DNA of 64,000 nucleotides, from positions 47,725,609 to 47,789,608 of the forward strand of contig CM042084.1 in the NCBI GenBank assembly GCA_023512835.1. The letters are read 5' to 3'. A program made the position numbers and the translations under genes. The notes beneath the pieces are model-generated. The model ran no database searches and was not told the DNA's origin. It saw only the letters and a list, made by a program, of their open reading frames with translations. Source of the stretch: Taxillus chinensis (taxonomy: Eukaryota > Streptophyta > Magnoliopsida > Santalales > Loranthaceae). This document shows, piece by piece, positions 11,826-23,999 of this stretch. Every line of letters begins with the position of its first letter. Position 1 is the first letter of the stretch.

Positions 11826-13472
11826 AAGATTGTTCGTCCTCGAACAACGCCGGGTCCTGCTCACGCATCACGGACTCACGTTTCCATGTCTCCTCCTCAA
11901 TGCCATGATCTTGCCACGAACGCGAACCAAAGGAATAGCACGACCACGCAAAAGCTTCTCCCGCCGATCTAGGATACGGTTAGGGGCCTCAACAATGGAC
12001 ATGTCATCCTCAATGTCCAATGTCCCCCAATCGATCACATGAGTGGGGTCAGGATGATACTTCCTCAACTGGGACACGTGGAACACATTGTGCACCCGAC
12101 TCAATCGCGGTGGCAATGCTAACCGGTAAGCTATAGGCCCCACACGAGCTATAACCTCAAATGGACCAATGAATCGGGGAGGGGAGAGAGTTTGGAACCT
12201 CTCCCAAAGCACCGATGTCCACGTCGCGGAGAGACACGGAGAAACACATGATCGCCCACGAGAAAACTCCAAAGGTCGCCGCCGCTGATCCGCATAAGAT
12301 TTCTGCCAACTCTGAGCTGATAACAAGCGCTGACGGATTAACCGAACCTTCTCAGTAGCCTCGTGAACCATCTGTGGTCCCAAGAGAGCTGTCTCCCCCA
12401 CTTCGGTCCAATACAAAGGTGATTGACACGGCCGCCCATACAACGCCTTAAAAGGAGTCATCCCAATGGATGCCTGATAACTGTTATTGTAGGCAAACTC
12501 CACCAAAGGAAGGTGAGTTGCCCATGAACCCCCAAAATCTAGCACACAGGCCCGTAACATATCCTCCAAAGTCTGATTCGTCCTCTCTGTCTGGCCGTCA
12601 GTCTCAGGGTGAAATGCTGTACTCAAGTGAAGTTTGGTCCCCATAGCCGCCTGCAAACCTGCCCAAAAATGGGAAGTGAACCTCGAATCCTGGCTAGAGA
12701 CAACCGATGATGGTACGCCATGCAGTCTCACAATCTCGTTCATGTATAGCTGACTCAAGGTCCCAATGGAGTCCCGCTCGCGAACAGCAAGGAAATGGGC
12801 CGACTTTGTGAGTCGATCCACAATCACCCAAATCATATCTTTCCTCCCTGTGGTGGGTGGAAGACCAGTCACAAAATCTATCGCTATGTGGTCCCACTTC
12901 CACTCCGCTATGGGCAAGGGCTGTAACATGCCCGCCGGCCGCTGATGCTCAGCCTTCACCTGCTGACACGTGAGGCACCGCGAAACAAAGGCAGCCACAT
13001 CGCGTTTCATCCCAATCCACTCTCTCACAATCCCTTGAAGCGCATGGTACATCTTCGTACCCCCTGGATGCACAGCAACTCTAGACTGGTGAAACTCCCT
13101 CATCACCTCATCCTTGAGAGAAGAAGCCACTACTAACCGCCCCTGAAAAGAAAACTCATGCTCAGGACCCTCTGTCCAGTCCTCAGATAGCTCACCGGCC
13201 TCAATACGGGCACGGAGAACCTCACACTCAATGTCACCCAACTGGCCCTCTCGGACGCGCCGGTACAACTCGAGCACAACCACCAAAGGACTCAGGACTG
13301 TCCCACCATCACGAACAATAGGCTGCAGCTGCAATATCGCCAACTGCTCCATCAGCTTCCACTCTCTCACGGCCACCTCAGCTTTCCCTTTTCTGCTCAA
13401 CGCGTCAGCCACAACATTACCCTTGTCCGGGCTATAGGCAAGAGTAAAGTCAAAGGTCTGCAAATACTCCAC
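11826..13472 (-). pseudogene. Gypsy integrase with chromodomain-like tail (G0)
   Basis: A 534-residue open frame runs from 13472 to 11868. It starts in the RNase H tail ([20 protein letters not shown]). The HHCC zinc-binding domain follows ([11 protein letters not shown]...CLTCQQVKA), then the DDE core (IAIDFVTGLPPTT; SSQDSRFTSHFWAG, where the second Asp survives as QDSR; ...TDGQTERTNQTLEDML). The tail reads RVHNVFHVSQLRKYHPDP then IVEAPNRILDRREKLLRG, typical of Del/Tekay. A one-base loss near 11925 throws the last part out of frame; the expected EEETWKRES and FEDEQ tail is in another frame to about 11826. It is the longest intact pol stretch in the window. Confidence 0.93.
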
Positions 13473-13697
13473 CTATCTCCTCTGCCTCAAATTCAAGTCC
13501 TTCTGAGTAAAGATGTACTGAAGGCTCTTGTGATCTGAGAACACCACCAACTTCTCCCCCCAAAGGTAATGTTGCCAACTCTTCAAGGCAAAGATGACAG
13601 CCGCCAACTCAAGATCATGAGTAGGATAATTCTGCTCATGAGGCTTCAGCTGCCTCGACCCATAAGCTACCACACTGTGCTTCTCCATAAGCACACA
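13473..13697 (-). pseudogene. Gypsy RNase H segment (G0), cut by G1
   Basis: The frame reads [39 protein letters not shown] and [20 protein letters not shown], the C-terminal two thirds of RNase H. The upstream part (VYCDASR) is at 23137-23170, on the other side of G1. A TAG codon (minus strand, about 13473) separates it from the integrase frame: RW is followed by a stop where the G2 copy reads [10 protein letters not shown]. Confidence 0.9.
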
Positions 13698-14140
13698 TGT
13701 AAGGACCCGTACCTTGAGTTAGTCACAGTTAGTCACAGTTTTGCCTTCTGAGTAGAGTTTTTCTAGATTTTGACCTAGTGAATGGGCTCAAATGAATTCA
13801 CGTGCAAAAGGAAAGATGCTTAGAATGATGTCCTCTATCTACCACAGAAGTTTCAGGCCAAACGGACGTGTATGTGAGGTGCACGTGATATGGGTCCAAT
13901 TCACGTGCAAGTGTGGTTGTCTTCTAAATGATGCAAGGAGGCTAGGGGTGAAGTTTGAGAGCATTTGGAGTCCATTTGGAGTTGCACGTGAATTGGGAAT
14001 TCACGTGCAAATTGGCGTGCAGCCATATTTTTGCATGGTTCCCTTGGTTTTGACATTCTAATGATCTTTCTCCAAAGGACCATGTTGAAATTCCGAGTAT
14101 TTTGGCCTATATGGGTGCGGAAAGGTGTTAACTTGTGTGA

Positions 14141-14219
14141 TCAAAACTACGTCGTTTTGATCCTGGGTTTACTTAATCAAAACTACGTCGTTTTGATGAG
14201 GGTAGTGTCTATATAAGGA
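14141..14219 (+). promoter_or_regulatory. LTR promoter module of G1: two ACGT palindromes and TATA box
   Basis: ATCAAAAC-N6-GTTTTGAT occurs at 14141-14162 and 14177-14198. TATATAAGG starts at 14211, 13 bases after the second copy. Core TACGTC holds ACGT, the core recognised by plant bZIP factors; binding itself is inferred. The 3' LTR has the same module at 21582-21660. Confidence 0.75.
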
Positions 14220-14460
14220 GGGCTTGAGTTTGAGTTTAGGGTTCTTGTGTTCTTCCTTGCTGCATCTTGCCGAGAGAGAGAGAGAAAGAGAGAGGGAGAG
14301 AGAGAGAGAGAGAGAGAGGGTCTCCTGGCCGTTGCCGTGGTGGTTCGCGTCGTTGGGAGTCAGTCTAGCGTGGAGGTCGGGACAAAAGCCTGAGGTAGGG
14401 ATTCATGTCCTTCCAAACTCTCCTCTGTCTTAGGATATTCACCTATATATATATATGTAA

Positions 14461-14490
14461 ATCCATATAGGTGTGATCTCCTATATGGAT
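14461..14490 (+). other. Leader hairpin in the G1 5' LTR
   Basis: Perfect 11-base arms ATCCATATAGG and CCTATATGGAT flank an 8-base loop. It lies about 250 bases downstream of TATA and so within the predicted transcript leader. Every family-A LTR has it, and two copies show paired base changes in the stem. Confidence 0.8.
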
Positions 14491-15684
14491 GTTGGCCTTC
14501 AGTGGCATGTTCTGTTGATTTGATGTTGAATTTGGCCTGAGGATTTTCTGGGTTTGTTTATGCACACTATGTGTTTGATGAAATGTCCAAGAGGTCCGCA
14601 CACTATGTGTTTGATGAAATGTCTGTGAGGCCTGCGTGCCATGTATTCAATATAATGCTTTGAGACCTTGTATATGGGTGTTTGATGATATACCGTGTGA
14701 CTTGGTGTGTCTTGTGTTTGATTTGTATTTGATTTTAAGCCTATGAGGCTGATGTGTGTGGCTTGGATCTGACCATGTTGGTCCTTCGAGATAAAGTGTA
14801 AATGATGTGCTGAGTTTACATGTTGAGATGTAATGTTATGATGTTCGTTGATCTGTTTGAGATTGGTGAGATATGGGCCAGGCACAATAGCTGGACCCCT
14901 TTGAGATTTGGCCAGGACGTGGTCCTGAGTCTCGGTGTAGCACTCACGACGGTGGGCTAAGTCTACACCCATTCCTGAGGGTAGGTATGGCGCCCGAGGA
15001 GGTGGTTGACCATATCGACTCGGGTGGAAAATGTTGCATTGGTGTCCATGCAACATTCGCCTGAATGTGGTATGTCATGTCGCCGTGGTGGCGGGGTGTC
15101 CTCTGCCCTTCGGTGCGGGTTCGGGTAAAGAGTGTTTCTTGGGTGATGTTTGCTGCGTTAGCCTTAGGCACGACACGAGCACAAGCATACACATATCATG
15201 CATGTTGTAGAGCGGGACCGGTGCCGGGGGAGACTGGATCCCTACTTGAGCCGTGGTTTGCTCACCCCTCCTATAAACTGTTCTTTTGCAGGGTTTAGCA
15301 GGCGGTAGGTGAAGGCCGAGGAGCTAGGCCCCGAGGCTGAAAGTTTTATATTATTTCCTTTGTTGTACTTTGGTTTTATGTGTTTGGATTTTGGTTTGGT
15401 TTTATTGATGGCTTCATAGGGATTTTCCCCCGACCGGGTTGTAATAAACATTTAGTCTTTGAAATGAAATAAAATGAGATGTTGTTATTCAATTTGTGTT
15501 TGCGTGCATGGTTTGGGGAACAAGGAGCATGCCCCTTGGCATGTTAGCTTTGATTGTGCGGGTTTGGGACAGCACCCGTGCTTAGAAGTCCTTTTAAGGT
15601 GCTTGCACCAACCCCTTGTCCCTTCGGGTGCGGGCATGGGCAGTCACTACTCATTTCCAAGTGGAAGGAAATTGGGGCGTGACA

Positions 15685-15700
15685 ATATGGTATCGAGCCA
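15685..15700 (+). other. Primer-binding site of G1 (initiator-Met tRNA type, one base short)
   Basis: After the LTR comes ATA and then TGGTATCGAGCC. The usual plant form, seen in G2, is TGGTATCAGAGC, so one A is missing here. The site would pair with the 3' end of initiator tRNA-Met to prime first-strand synthesis. Confidence 0.85.
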
Positions 15701-16128
15701 TAGTTCATGGTCTAGTGGACCTAGGATAGTGGGGAGGCCTAGCGCTTCGAGACTCTTGGGAGGCGGTATAGGACACGCCTGATCAACGTGGTCCTATCCT
15801 GGTTTTCCAGGGTGTACTCGGGGGTAGTTAGACCAAGGAGTAGGGCACTTGCATTTGGGTTGAGGGTGCATACATGCATTGGCATTAGAGCACTAGTTTA
15901 ATTTCGGTATGAGTATTGTGATTGGACATGCTATGTTCTTTGAAACTTGTTCTTTGTGAAATTCGGTGATTTTCTCGTGAGACTTGTTGCTATGAATTGC
16001 TTGTGTATTTCGTGATTTTCTGTGTGTTTAAATGTAAAATGTTGCTTGAGTACCTCATGGCCCATGGGGATGAGGGTGTGTAGAGCTTGAGAGAAGCTGA
16101 TCCTAGTTTGGTTTAAATTATGTAGACG

Positions 16129-17560
16129 ATGCCTCCTAGGAAAGTAACCCGAGCTACTCCAGTGTAGAAGATGAATCTTCCGCCCGTCTTGGAGAGGGAA
16201 GAGGACAGCGTGTAGAGGGCGATGATCCCCTGGAGCGGATCATGGCCCAAGTCCGGGCCCTAAGTGAGAACGTGCAAGGCATGCGTGAGGACCTCGGGGG
16301 AGAGATCCTAAACGAGGTGCGTCGGGAGATGATGGCACGACAGGCGGTGCCACCCCCTCCACCCCGTGAGGCGGAACCTCCATGTAGGCAGGAAGTGCCG
16401 GTGAGGCGGGAAGAGGGAGACGTGTTGGCGCGGTTCCGAAAGGAACATCCACCGAGGTTCAAGGGAGGAGCCGAACCTCTAGGAGCAGAGCACGGGCTGC
16501 GGCAGATCGAGCATGTGTTCTCCTTTCTTCGACCCCAGGGAGGAAGACAAAGTGAGACTAGCGATCCGGCGGTTGGAGGAGGAAGCCTTGGAATGGTGGC
16601 TTAGCATCTCAGGAAGCCGGGATATGGAGACCATGGCCTGGAATGAGTTCCTCCAGGTGTTCCATGAGGAGTTCTTTCCAGAGTCATTGCGGTGGCGAAG
16701 CGGGAGGAGTTCGGCGGCTTAAGCGGGGATCGCGCTCGATGGCGAGTATAAGCGAGATTTTCGGGGGCTGAGTCGGTTTGCTCCGAAGCAATATCAAGGG
16801 AGGACCTGAAGGCCCATAAGTTTACCATGGGTCTCAAACCTGCCCTGAAGCAAAGGGTGGAGATCTTGCGGCCGAAGACCTATGTTGAAGTCGTGGACAC
16901 CGCCAAGATTGTTGAGAGAGGATTAGAGGAGGGAAGACGGGCTCACCAGGAGCGGATGGGGCGGAGCGCGCGCGACAAGCACGGTGATACCAAGAGGCGA
17001 AGGTTGAGTCCGGGAGTGGGACTTTTCCCAAGGATGGGGGCCAAGCTTCAATGGCTCCGCCCGGATCCCGTTACTTTGGAGGACAGGGGAGTCTTTGTGG
17101 GAACTTCCCAAGCGGGTGTACCTGTTGTGGCATGTCGGGGCACGTCAAACGTGAGTGCCCCAAGCGGCACTTGACGTGTCATAGGCATGTGGGAAGGTGG
17201 GACACATCAGCAAGGTGTGTTTCGGCAAGGGGAACAGCCAGGGAGGCTGGAAGCTTAGCACAAGGGAGCAGGGGTGGAACCCAATTTCGGGCCCCGGCCC
17301 CAAAGCCAAGCACATTCGTGGCGGGCCGGTCGGCTGGTTCCGGTCACACTAGGCCACAGGGGGAGAGGCAACCACAAGGAGGATCGGAGGGGCGTCCCGG
17401 TGGGCTGCGGCAGGAGCAAAAGGGAAGGCAAGTGAGGCCGGTGGTGGGGCAAGCCAAGGCAGAGTGTTCGCGCTTACCTCAACACCAGGTTGAAATGGAG
17501 GGTTTACCATCACCCTCCGAGGAAGGTGGAGCTGGACCTTCGGTGGTTCGAGGTACTATT
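16129..17560 (+). pseudogene. Gypsy gag (G1), frameshifted
   Basis: It starts at ATGCCTCCTAGG (16129), matching the start of G2 gag, but meets TAG after 11 codons. The capsid-like region is read in three frames: RFRKEHPPRFKGGAEPL (about 16433), REEDKVRLAIRRLEEEALEW (about 16540) and LKPALKQRVEILRPKTYVEV (about 16830). A zinc knuckle CTCCGMSGHVKREC (C-x2-C-x4-H-x4-C) lies at about 17117-17160. Gag would form the particle and bind RNA. The copy cannot be translated as one protein. Confidence 0.88.
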
Positions 17561-17573
17561 CTAATATCCCGCA

Positions 17574-20500
17574 CTTGTTGTTGCTTGCATTGTTTGATCC
17601 GGGAGCTTCGTGCTCCCTGATTGCTAAGTCCTTGGTGGAGAGCCTTGGACTTGATTGTGTGGAGGCTGATAGACCTCGAGGGTCGAGTCCCCAATGGGAG
17701 GAGTGGAGTTGATCCACCAAATGTGTCGAGAGTGTGCGCTTACGATAGGAGAGGTTGACCTCTCATTTGATTTGTACGTAATGCCCATGAGGACCTTTAG
17801 TTTGATTCCGGGGATGGATGGTTGATGGCCTTTCAGGCTAAGATTGATCGCTATAGGCGACGAGTATCGTTTACTACACCCACAGGATCTTCCTGTATCC
17901 TAGTGGGTGAATGGGATAGGGATGCTGGGAGAGCTGGACCGACGAGGGAGCTATGGGGCAATATTACCCATAGGCTTGCCACCCTAACCTTTGAGGAGGA
18001 AGGTAACTTGGAGAAAAGGGTGTGGCCAGATGTAGTCGAGAATTTCCAGGATGTCTTTCCTGGGGAGTTGTTGGAGTTGCCTCCCCACGAAGTGTCGAGT
18101 TCACGATTGACTGTTGCCAGGGGTGGGACCCATCTCACTAGTAGCATACCGGATGGGACCTGCTTGAGTTGCAGGAGCTTCAGGCAGATAAAGGAACTGG
18201 GAGATAAAGGTTTTATCCGTCCTAGTACCTCACCATGGGGTGCACCGGTCTTGTTTGCTAAGAAGGCTGATGGTTCGTTGCGACTTTGCATTGATTATCG
18301 GAAGCTGAATCAAGTAACGGTAAAGAACAAGTACCCCTTGCCGCGGATTGATGACTTATTCGACCAGCTGAGTGGAGCACGGTGGTTCTCAAAAATCGAT
18401 CTGCGTTCGGGATATCACCAATTGAGGGTCAGGAGCGAGGACATCCCTAAGACGGCGTTCAAGGTGCGGATACGGACACTATGAATGGTTAGTGATGCCT
18501 TTTGGGCTCACGAACGCACCTCTTGTGTTCATGCATCTAATGAATCGGGTATTTGCCCCATACCTGGATTCCTTCGTGGTGGTATTCATTGACGACATCC
18601 TTGTGTACTCCAAAACCCAAGCCGAGCATGAGGAGCACTTGGTCGTGGTGCTGCAGGCACTACGAGATCATCACTTGTATGCTAAATTTAGCAAGTGTGA
18701 CTTCTGGATGCGAGAGGTGCATTTTCTTGGGCATGTAGTATCTGCCGAAGGAGTTAGAGTGGACCCAACCAAGATTGAGTCCGTAGCATCTTGGAAGAGG
18801 CCCACAAATGTTTTTGAGATCCGGAGTTTCTTGGGTCCGCGGGGGTATTACCGGCGTTTTGTGGAAGGGTTTTCTCGGTTGGCGGCACCTATGACAGCTC
18901 TTACACGGAAGGGAGCCAAATTCGAGTGGACGGACAAGTGCCAGCGAGCATTCGAGGAGTTGAAGACTCGCCTAACTACTGCACCGGTGTTGAGTCTACC
19001 GCAGGAGGGAGTGCCATTCGAGGTGTATTGTGATGCGTCTCGCGTTGGACTGGGGTGTGTTCGATGCAAGAGCGCCAAGTCATAGCATATGGCTCGCGAC
19101 AATGAAGTCCCATGAGCAAAACTACCCAACACACGACCTGGAGTTAGCAGCGGTTATTTTTGCCCTGAAGTCTTGGCGACATTACCTGTTGGGAGAGAAA
19201 TTTGTGGTATATACCGACCACAAAAGCCTACGATATATCTTCACCCAGAGAGACCTAAATTTGCGCCAACGAAGGTGGGTCGAGTACCTGCAAATGTTTG
19301 ACTTCACGCTCTCCTACACGCCTGGGAAGGGAAATTTAGTAGCCGACGCGCTAAGTAGAAAGGAAAAAGCCGAGGTTTCCATGAGAGAATGGAAAATGAT
19401 GGAGCGGTTGGCGATGCTTCGGGTGCAGCCTGCTTTCGCGATGATAGAGCTATCTTGTGTCCTCTCACCGTGATACCAGGTTGTATCAGCGTGTCCGTGA
19501 GGGACAGTTAGGCGACATGGATCGTGAGGTGATCCGGGCCCGGATAGAGGCCGGAGAGCCGTCGGAGGACCGGACGAAGGAGTTGAGCATGAGCTGAAAT
19601 TTCGAGGGCGTCGATAGTACCACCTCCCTTGCGTGAGGATGTCTTGAGGGAATTTCATCATTCCCGTTTGGCTGTACATCCAGGAGGAACTAAGATGTAT
19701 CATGCCGTTCGCGCACGCTTCCGGTGGCCGGGGTTGAAACGGAGTGTAGCAGAGTTTGTTTCCAGGTGCCTTACCTGTCGGCAAGTGAAGGCGAACACCA
19801 ACGACCCGTTGGTCAATTGCGGCCCTTTACCCGTGGGCGAGTGGAAGTGGGAGCATATTACCATGGACTTCGTGACGGGACTTCCTACCACTTCGGGAGA
19901 AAGGACATGATTTGGGTCATAGTGGACCGCTTAACTAAGTCAGCCCATTTCTTGGCAATTCGAGAGCGCGACTCTATCGGCACGTTATGCCGGTTGTATG
20001 TTGATGAAATTGTCCGCTTGCACGGAGTACCCTTGTCTATTGTTTCCAGACAGGGATGCGCGGTTTACATCCCGGTTTTGGGGAGGTCTGCCAGGAAGCA
20101 TTGGGAACCCGACTTAATTTGAGTACCGCATTCCATCCCGAGGCTCGATGGTCAGTCCGAGAGGACCATTCAAACATTGGAAGACTTGTTGAGGGCTTGT
20201 GTACTTGATTTTGGAGGATCATGGGCTTCCCACCTTCCTCTCGGTGGAGTTTGCCTATAATAACGGTTACCGGTCTTCGATTGGGATGGCCCCGTTTGAG
20301 GCATTGTATGGCCGACCGTGTCGGTCTCCATTATGTTGGGCGAGAAGGCGGAGAGGCAGCTATGTTAGGACCCCAATTGGTCCAGGAGGCTACGGCAAAA
20401 GTTCAGGCTGATTCGGCAACGCCTTCTTACGACCCAGGAGCGGACGAAGTCTTATGCGGATCGCCGACGCCGACCGTTGGAGTTTTTGGTGGGAGACCAC

Positions 20501-20930
20501 GTATTCCTTCGTGTTTCTCCACGGCGAGGGCATAAGAGATTTGGGGTCGGGGTCCAAGTTGTCCCCTCGGTACATTGGACCGTTCGAGATTTTGAGCGAG
20601 TTGGACCTGTTGCTTATAGGTTGGCATTACCACCTAGTTTGAGCAGAGTTCATAATGTTTTCCATGTATCCCGATTGCGGAAATATCATCCAGATCCCAC
20701 ACACGTGCTAGATTGGGGTACCCTGGATCTTGGAGAGGATGTGTCCATTGTCGAGACCCCCATCCGTATTGTAGATAGGCGCGAGAAGCGGCTGCGAGGT
20801 AAGACTATTCCGTTGGTTCGGGTGTTGTGGCAACACCGAGGGCCGGAGGAAGAGACCTTGGGAACGTGAGACCGAGATGCGTGCTCATTATCCTAACTGT
20901 TCGAGGACGAACAACTGCGAAGGAGGGGAG
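17574..20930 (+). pseudogene. Gypsy pol: protease, RT, RNase H, integrase (G1), frameshifted
   Basis: Protease has FDPGASCSLI where G2 has DTGAS, so the catalytic motif is changed. RT (about 18160-18800) keeps [52 protein letters not shown] and the catalytic [12 protein letters not shown]. RNase H has [30 protein letters not shown] and DHKSLRYIF. Integrase has [11 protein letters not shown]...CLTCRQVKA and MDFVTGLP, and its end carries RVHNVFHVSRLRKYHPDP and ILDR-like IVDRREKRLRGK, closing with a FEDEQ tail. Breaks occur near 17830, 18480, 19080, 19470-19630, 19900, 20060-20200 and 20410. Confidence 0.92.
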
Positions 20931-21122
20931 GAGGGCAAGCATCAAACTTCAACATAATCAGGTACTTGCCCAACTAGTTATGACCATATGGAGTGTATAA
21001 ATGTGTGAAATAATTTGTGATTTGTTGTGTATTAATTTGTCTTGTGCTAGAGGGTGTTGGAGGCCTATGCTTTGGTTGTGATTGTTTTCTTTCATTCCAC
21101 CTTTTCTTTTCGAGGACGAAAA

Positions 21123-21140
21123 GTCTTAAGGGGGAGAGGA
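21123..21140 (+). other. Polypurine tract of G1
   Basis: GTCTTAAGGGGGAGAGGA directly precedes the 3' LTR start at 21141 and matches the tract of G2. Confidence 0.9.
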
Positions 21141-21715
21141 TGTAAGGACCCGTACCTTGAGTTAGTCACGGTTAGTCACGGTTTTGCCTTCGAGTAGAGT
21201 TTTTCTAGATTTTGACCTAGTGAATGGGCTCAAATGAATTCACGTGCAAAAAGGAAAGATGCTTAGAATGATGTCCTCTATCTACCACGAAGTTTCAGGC
21301 CAAACGGACGTGTATGTGAGGTGCACGTGATATGGGTCCAATTCACGTGCAAGTGTGGTTGTCTTCTAAATGATGCAAGGAGGCTAGGGGTGAAGTTTGA
21401 GAGCATTTGGAGTCCATTTGGAGTTGCACGTGAATTGGGAATTCACGTGCAAATTGGCGTGCAACCATATTTTTGCATGGTTCCCTTGGTTTTGACATTC
21501 TAATGATCTTTCTCCAAAGGACCATGTTGAAATTCCGAGTATTTTGGCCTATATGGGTGCGGAAAGGTGCTAACTTGTGTGATCAAAACTACGTCGTTTT
21601 GATCCTGGGTTTACTTAATCAAAACTACGTCGTTTTGATGAGGGTAGTGTCTATATAAGGAGGGCTTGAGTTTGAGTTTAGGGTTCTTGTGTTCTTCCTT
21701 GCTGCAGCTGCTGCC

Positions 21716-21764
<49 letters not shown>

Positions 21765-23131
21765 CTCCGGGCTGTTGCCGTGGTGGTTCGCGTCGTTGGG
21801 AGTCATCTAGCGTGGAGGTCAGGACAAAAGCCTGAGGTAGGGATTCATGTCCTTCCAAACTCTCCTCTGTCTTAGGATATTCACCTATATATATATATGT
21901 AAATCCATATAGGTGTGATCTCCTATATGGATGTTGGCCTTCAGTGGCATGTTCTGTTGATTTGATGTTGAATTTGGCCTGAGGATTTTCTGGGTTTGTT
22001 TATGCACACTATGTGTTTGATGAAATGTCCAAGAGGTCCGCACACTATGTGTTTGATGAAATGTCTGTGAGGCCTGCGTGCCATGTATTCAATATAATGC
22101 CTGTGAGACCTTGTATATGGGTGTTTGATGATATACCTGTGTGACTGGTGTGTACTGTGTTTGATTTGTATTTGATTTTAAGCCTATGAGGCTGATGTGT
22201 GTGGCTTGGATCTGACCATGTTGGTCCTTCTGAGATAAAGTGTAAATGATGTGCTTGAGTTTACATGTTGAGATGTAATGTTATGATGTTACGTTGATCT
22301 GTTTGAGATTGAGTGAGATATGGGCCAGGCACAATAGTGGACCCCTTTGAGATTTGGCCAGGACGTGGTCCTGAGTCTCGGTGTAGCACTCACGACGGTG
22401 GGCTAAGTCTACACCCATTCCTGAGGGTAGGTATGGCGCCCGAGGAGGTGGTTGACCATATCTGACTCGGGTGGAAAATGTTGCATTGGTGTCCATGCAA
22501 CATTCGCCTGAATGTGGTATGTCATGTCGCCGTGGTGGCGGGGTGTCCTCTTGCCCTTCGGTGCGGGTTCGGGTAAAGAGTGTTTATTGGGTGATGTTTG
22601 CTGCGTTAGCCTTAGGCACGACACGAGCACAAGCATACACATATCATGCATGTTGTAGAGCGGGACGGGTCCCGGGGAGACCGGATCCCTACTGAGCCGT
22701 GGTTTGCTCACCCCTCCTATAAACTTGTTCTTTTGCGGGGGTTTAGCAAGGCGGTAGGTGAAGGCCGAGGAGCTAGGCCCCGAGGGCTGAAAGTTTTATA
22801 TTATTTCCTTTGTTGTACTTTGGTTTTATGTGTTTGGATTTTGGTTTGGTTTTATTGATGGCTTCATAGGGATTTTCCCCCGACTGGGTTGTAATAAACA
22901 TTTAGTCTTTGAAATGAAATAAAATGAGATGTTGTTATTCAATTTGTGTTTGCGTGCATGGTTTGGGGAACAGGAGCATGCCCCTTGGCATGTTAGCCTG
23001 ATTGTGCAGGTTTGGGACAGCACCCGTGCTAGAAGTCCTTTTAAGGTGCTTGCACCAACCCCTTGTCCCTTCGGGTGCGGGCATGGGCAGTCACTACTCA
23101 TTTCCAAGTGGAAGGAAATTGGGGCGTGACA
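21141..23131 (+). repeat. 3' LTR of G1 (family A)
   Basis: Partner of 13698-15684, with the same ends. Palindromes lie at 21582-21603 and 21618-21639, TATA at 21652, GA run at about 21717-21762 and hairpin at 21903-21932. Many differences from the 5' LTR are single-base losses in the 5' copy. ACACA follows as target-site duplication. Confidence 0.95.
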
Positions 23132-23136
23132 ACACA

Positions 23137-23999
23137 CCCCAAACAACCCTGGACGCATCACAGTATACCTCATATGGGATATCCTCCCGAGGTAACCTCA
23201 ACACCGGTGCAGTGGTCAAACGGGTCTTGAGAGTCTCAAACGCCTGCTGACACTTATCAGTCCACTCAAACTTCACTCCCTTCCGAGTCAATGCCATCAT
23301 AGGAGCTTCCAAACGGGAGAATCCCTCTACAAAACGACGGTAATAGCCTGCCAAGCCAAGAAAACTACGAATCTCGAAAACATTGATTGGTCTCTCCCAT
23401 GATGATACCGCCTCAATCTTGGCTGGGTCCACTCTAACCCCTTCAGCTGACACTATGTGGCCAAGGAAATGGACCTCCTGCATCCAAAACTCACATTTGC
23501 TAAACTTAGCAAACAACTACTGGTCCCGCAAGGTTTGCAAAACCGTTGCCAAATGCTCCACATGCTCCCTCTCCGTCTTGGAATACACCAAGATATCGTT
23601 AATAAACACCACCACAAAGGAATCCAGATATGGGGCGAAGACCTAGTTCATCAAATGCATAAACACCGCTGGTGCATTAGTGAGCCCGAAAGGCATCACC
23701 ACCCACTCATAGTGCCCATACCGGCACCGAAAAGCAGTCTTAGGGATGTCCTCCTCCCTAACCCTTAGCTGGTGATACCCCGATCGCAGATCTATCTTGG
23801 AAAACCACTGGGCTCCACTCAACTGGTCGAACAGGTCATCTATCCGAAGCAACAGATACTTGTTCTTCACAGTCACCAAATTCAACTTCCTGTAATCTAT
23901 GCAGAGGCGAAGCTTGCCGTCTGCCTTCTTTGCAAAGAGCACCGGAGCACCCCAGGGTGAGGTACTCGGTCTGATATACCCTTGGTCCACCAACACCTC
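23137..23999 (-). pseudogene. Gypsy RT and start of RNase H (G0), between G1 and G2
   Basis: Read from 23999 down: [52 protein letters not shown] and [13 protein letters not shown]. The frame stops at a TAG about 23643, where G2 reads NQVF; a CAG to TAG change explains it. The catalytic FIDD is FIND here (about 23600), so the second Asp pair is lost. A second TAG lies near 23518. It ends with [18 protein letters not shown] and VYCDASR, continuing across G1 into 13697. Confidence 0.93.

Larger units (their letters stand above)
13698..15684 (+). repeat. 5' LTR of G1 (family A)
   Basis: It starts TGTAAGGACCCGTACC and ends GGGGCGTGACA. In order: CACGTG-rich upstream part (13798-14010), two ACGT palindromes, TATATAAGG (14211), GA run (about 14271-14320), hairpin (14461-14490) and degenerate repeats of ATGTGTTTGAT..ATG (14560-14690). 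Reading frames inside it are not considered genes. Confidence 0.95.
13698..23131 (+). mobile_element. G1: complete-length Ty3/gypsy Del/Tekay-type element
   Basis: It has 5' LTR 13698-15684, PBS, gag, pol (PR-RT-RH-INT), PPT and 3' LTR 21141-23131, flanked by the 5-base duplication ACACA (13693-13697 and 23132-23136). The two LTRs (1987 and 1991 bases) are nearly identical, mostly differing by 1-2 base indels, so the insertion is recent relative to its surroundings. Its coding region has many frameshifts. It sits inside the RNase H gene of G0 in opposite orientation. Confidence 0.95.
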
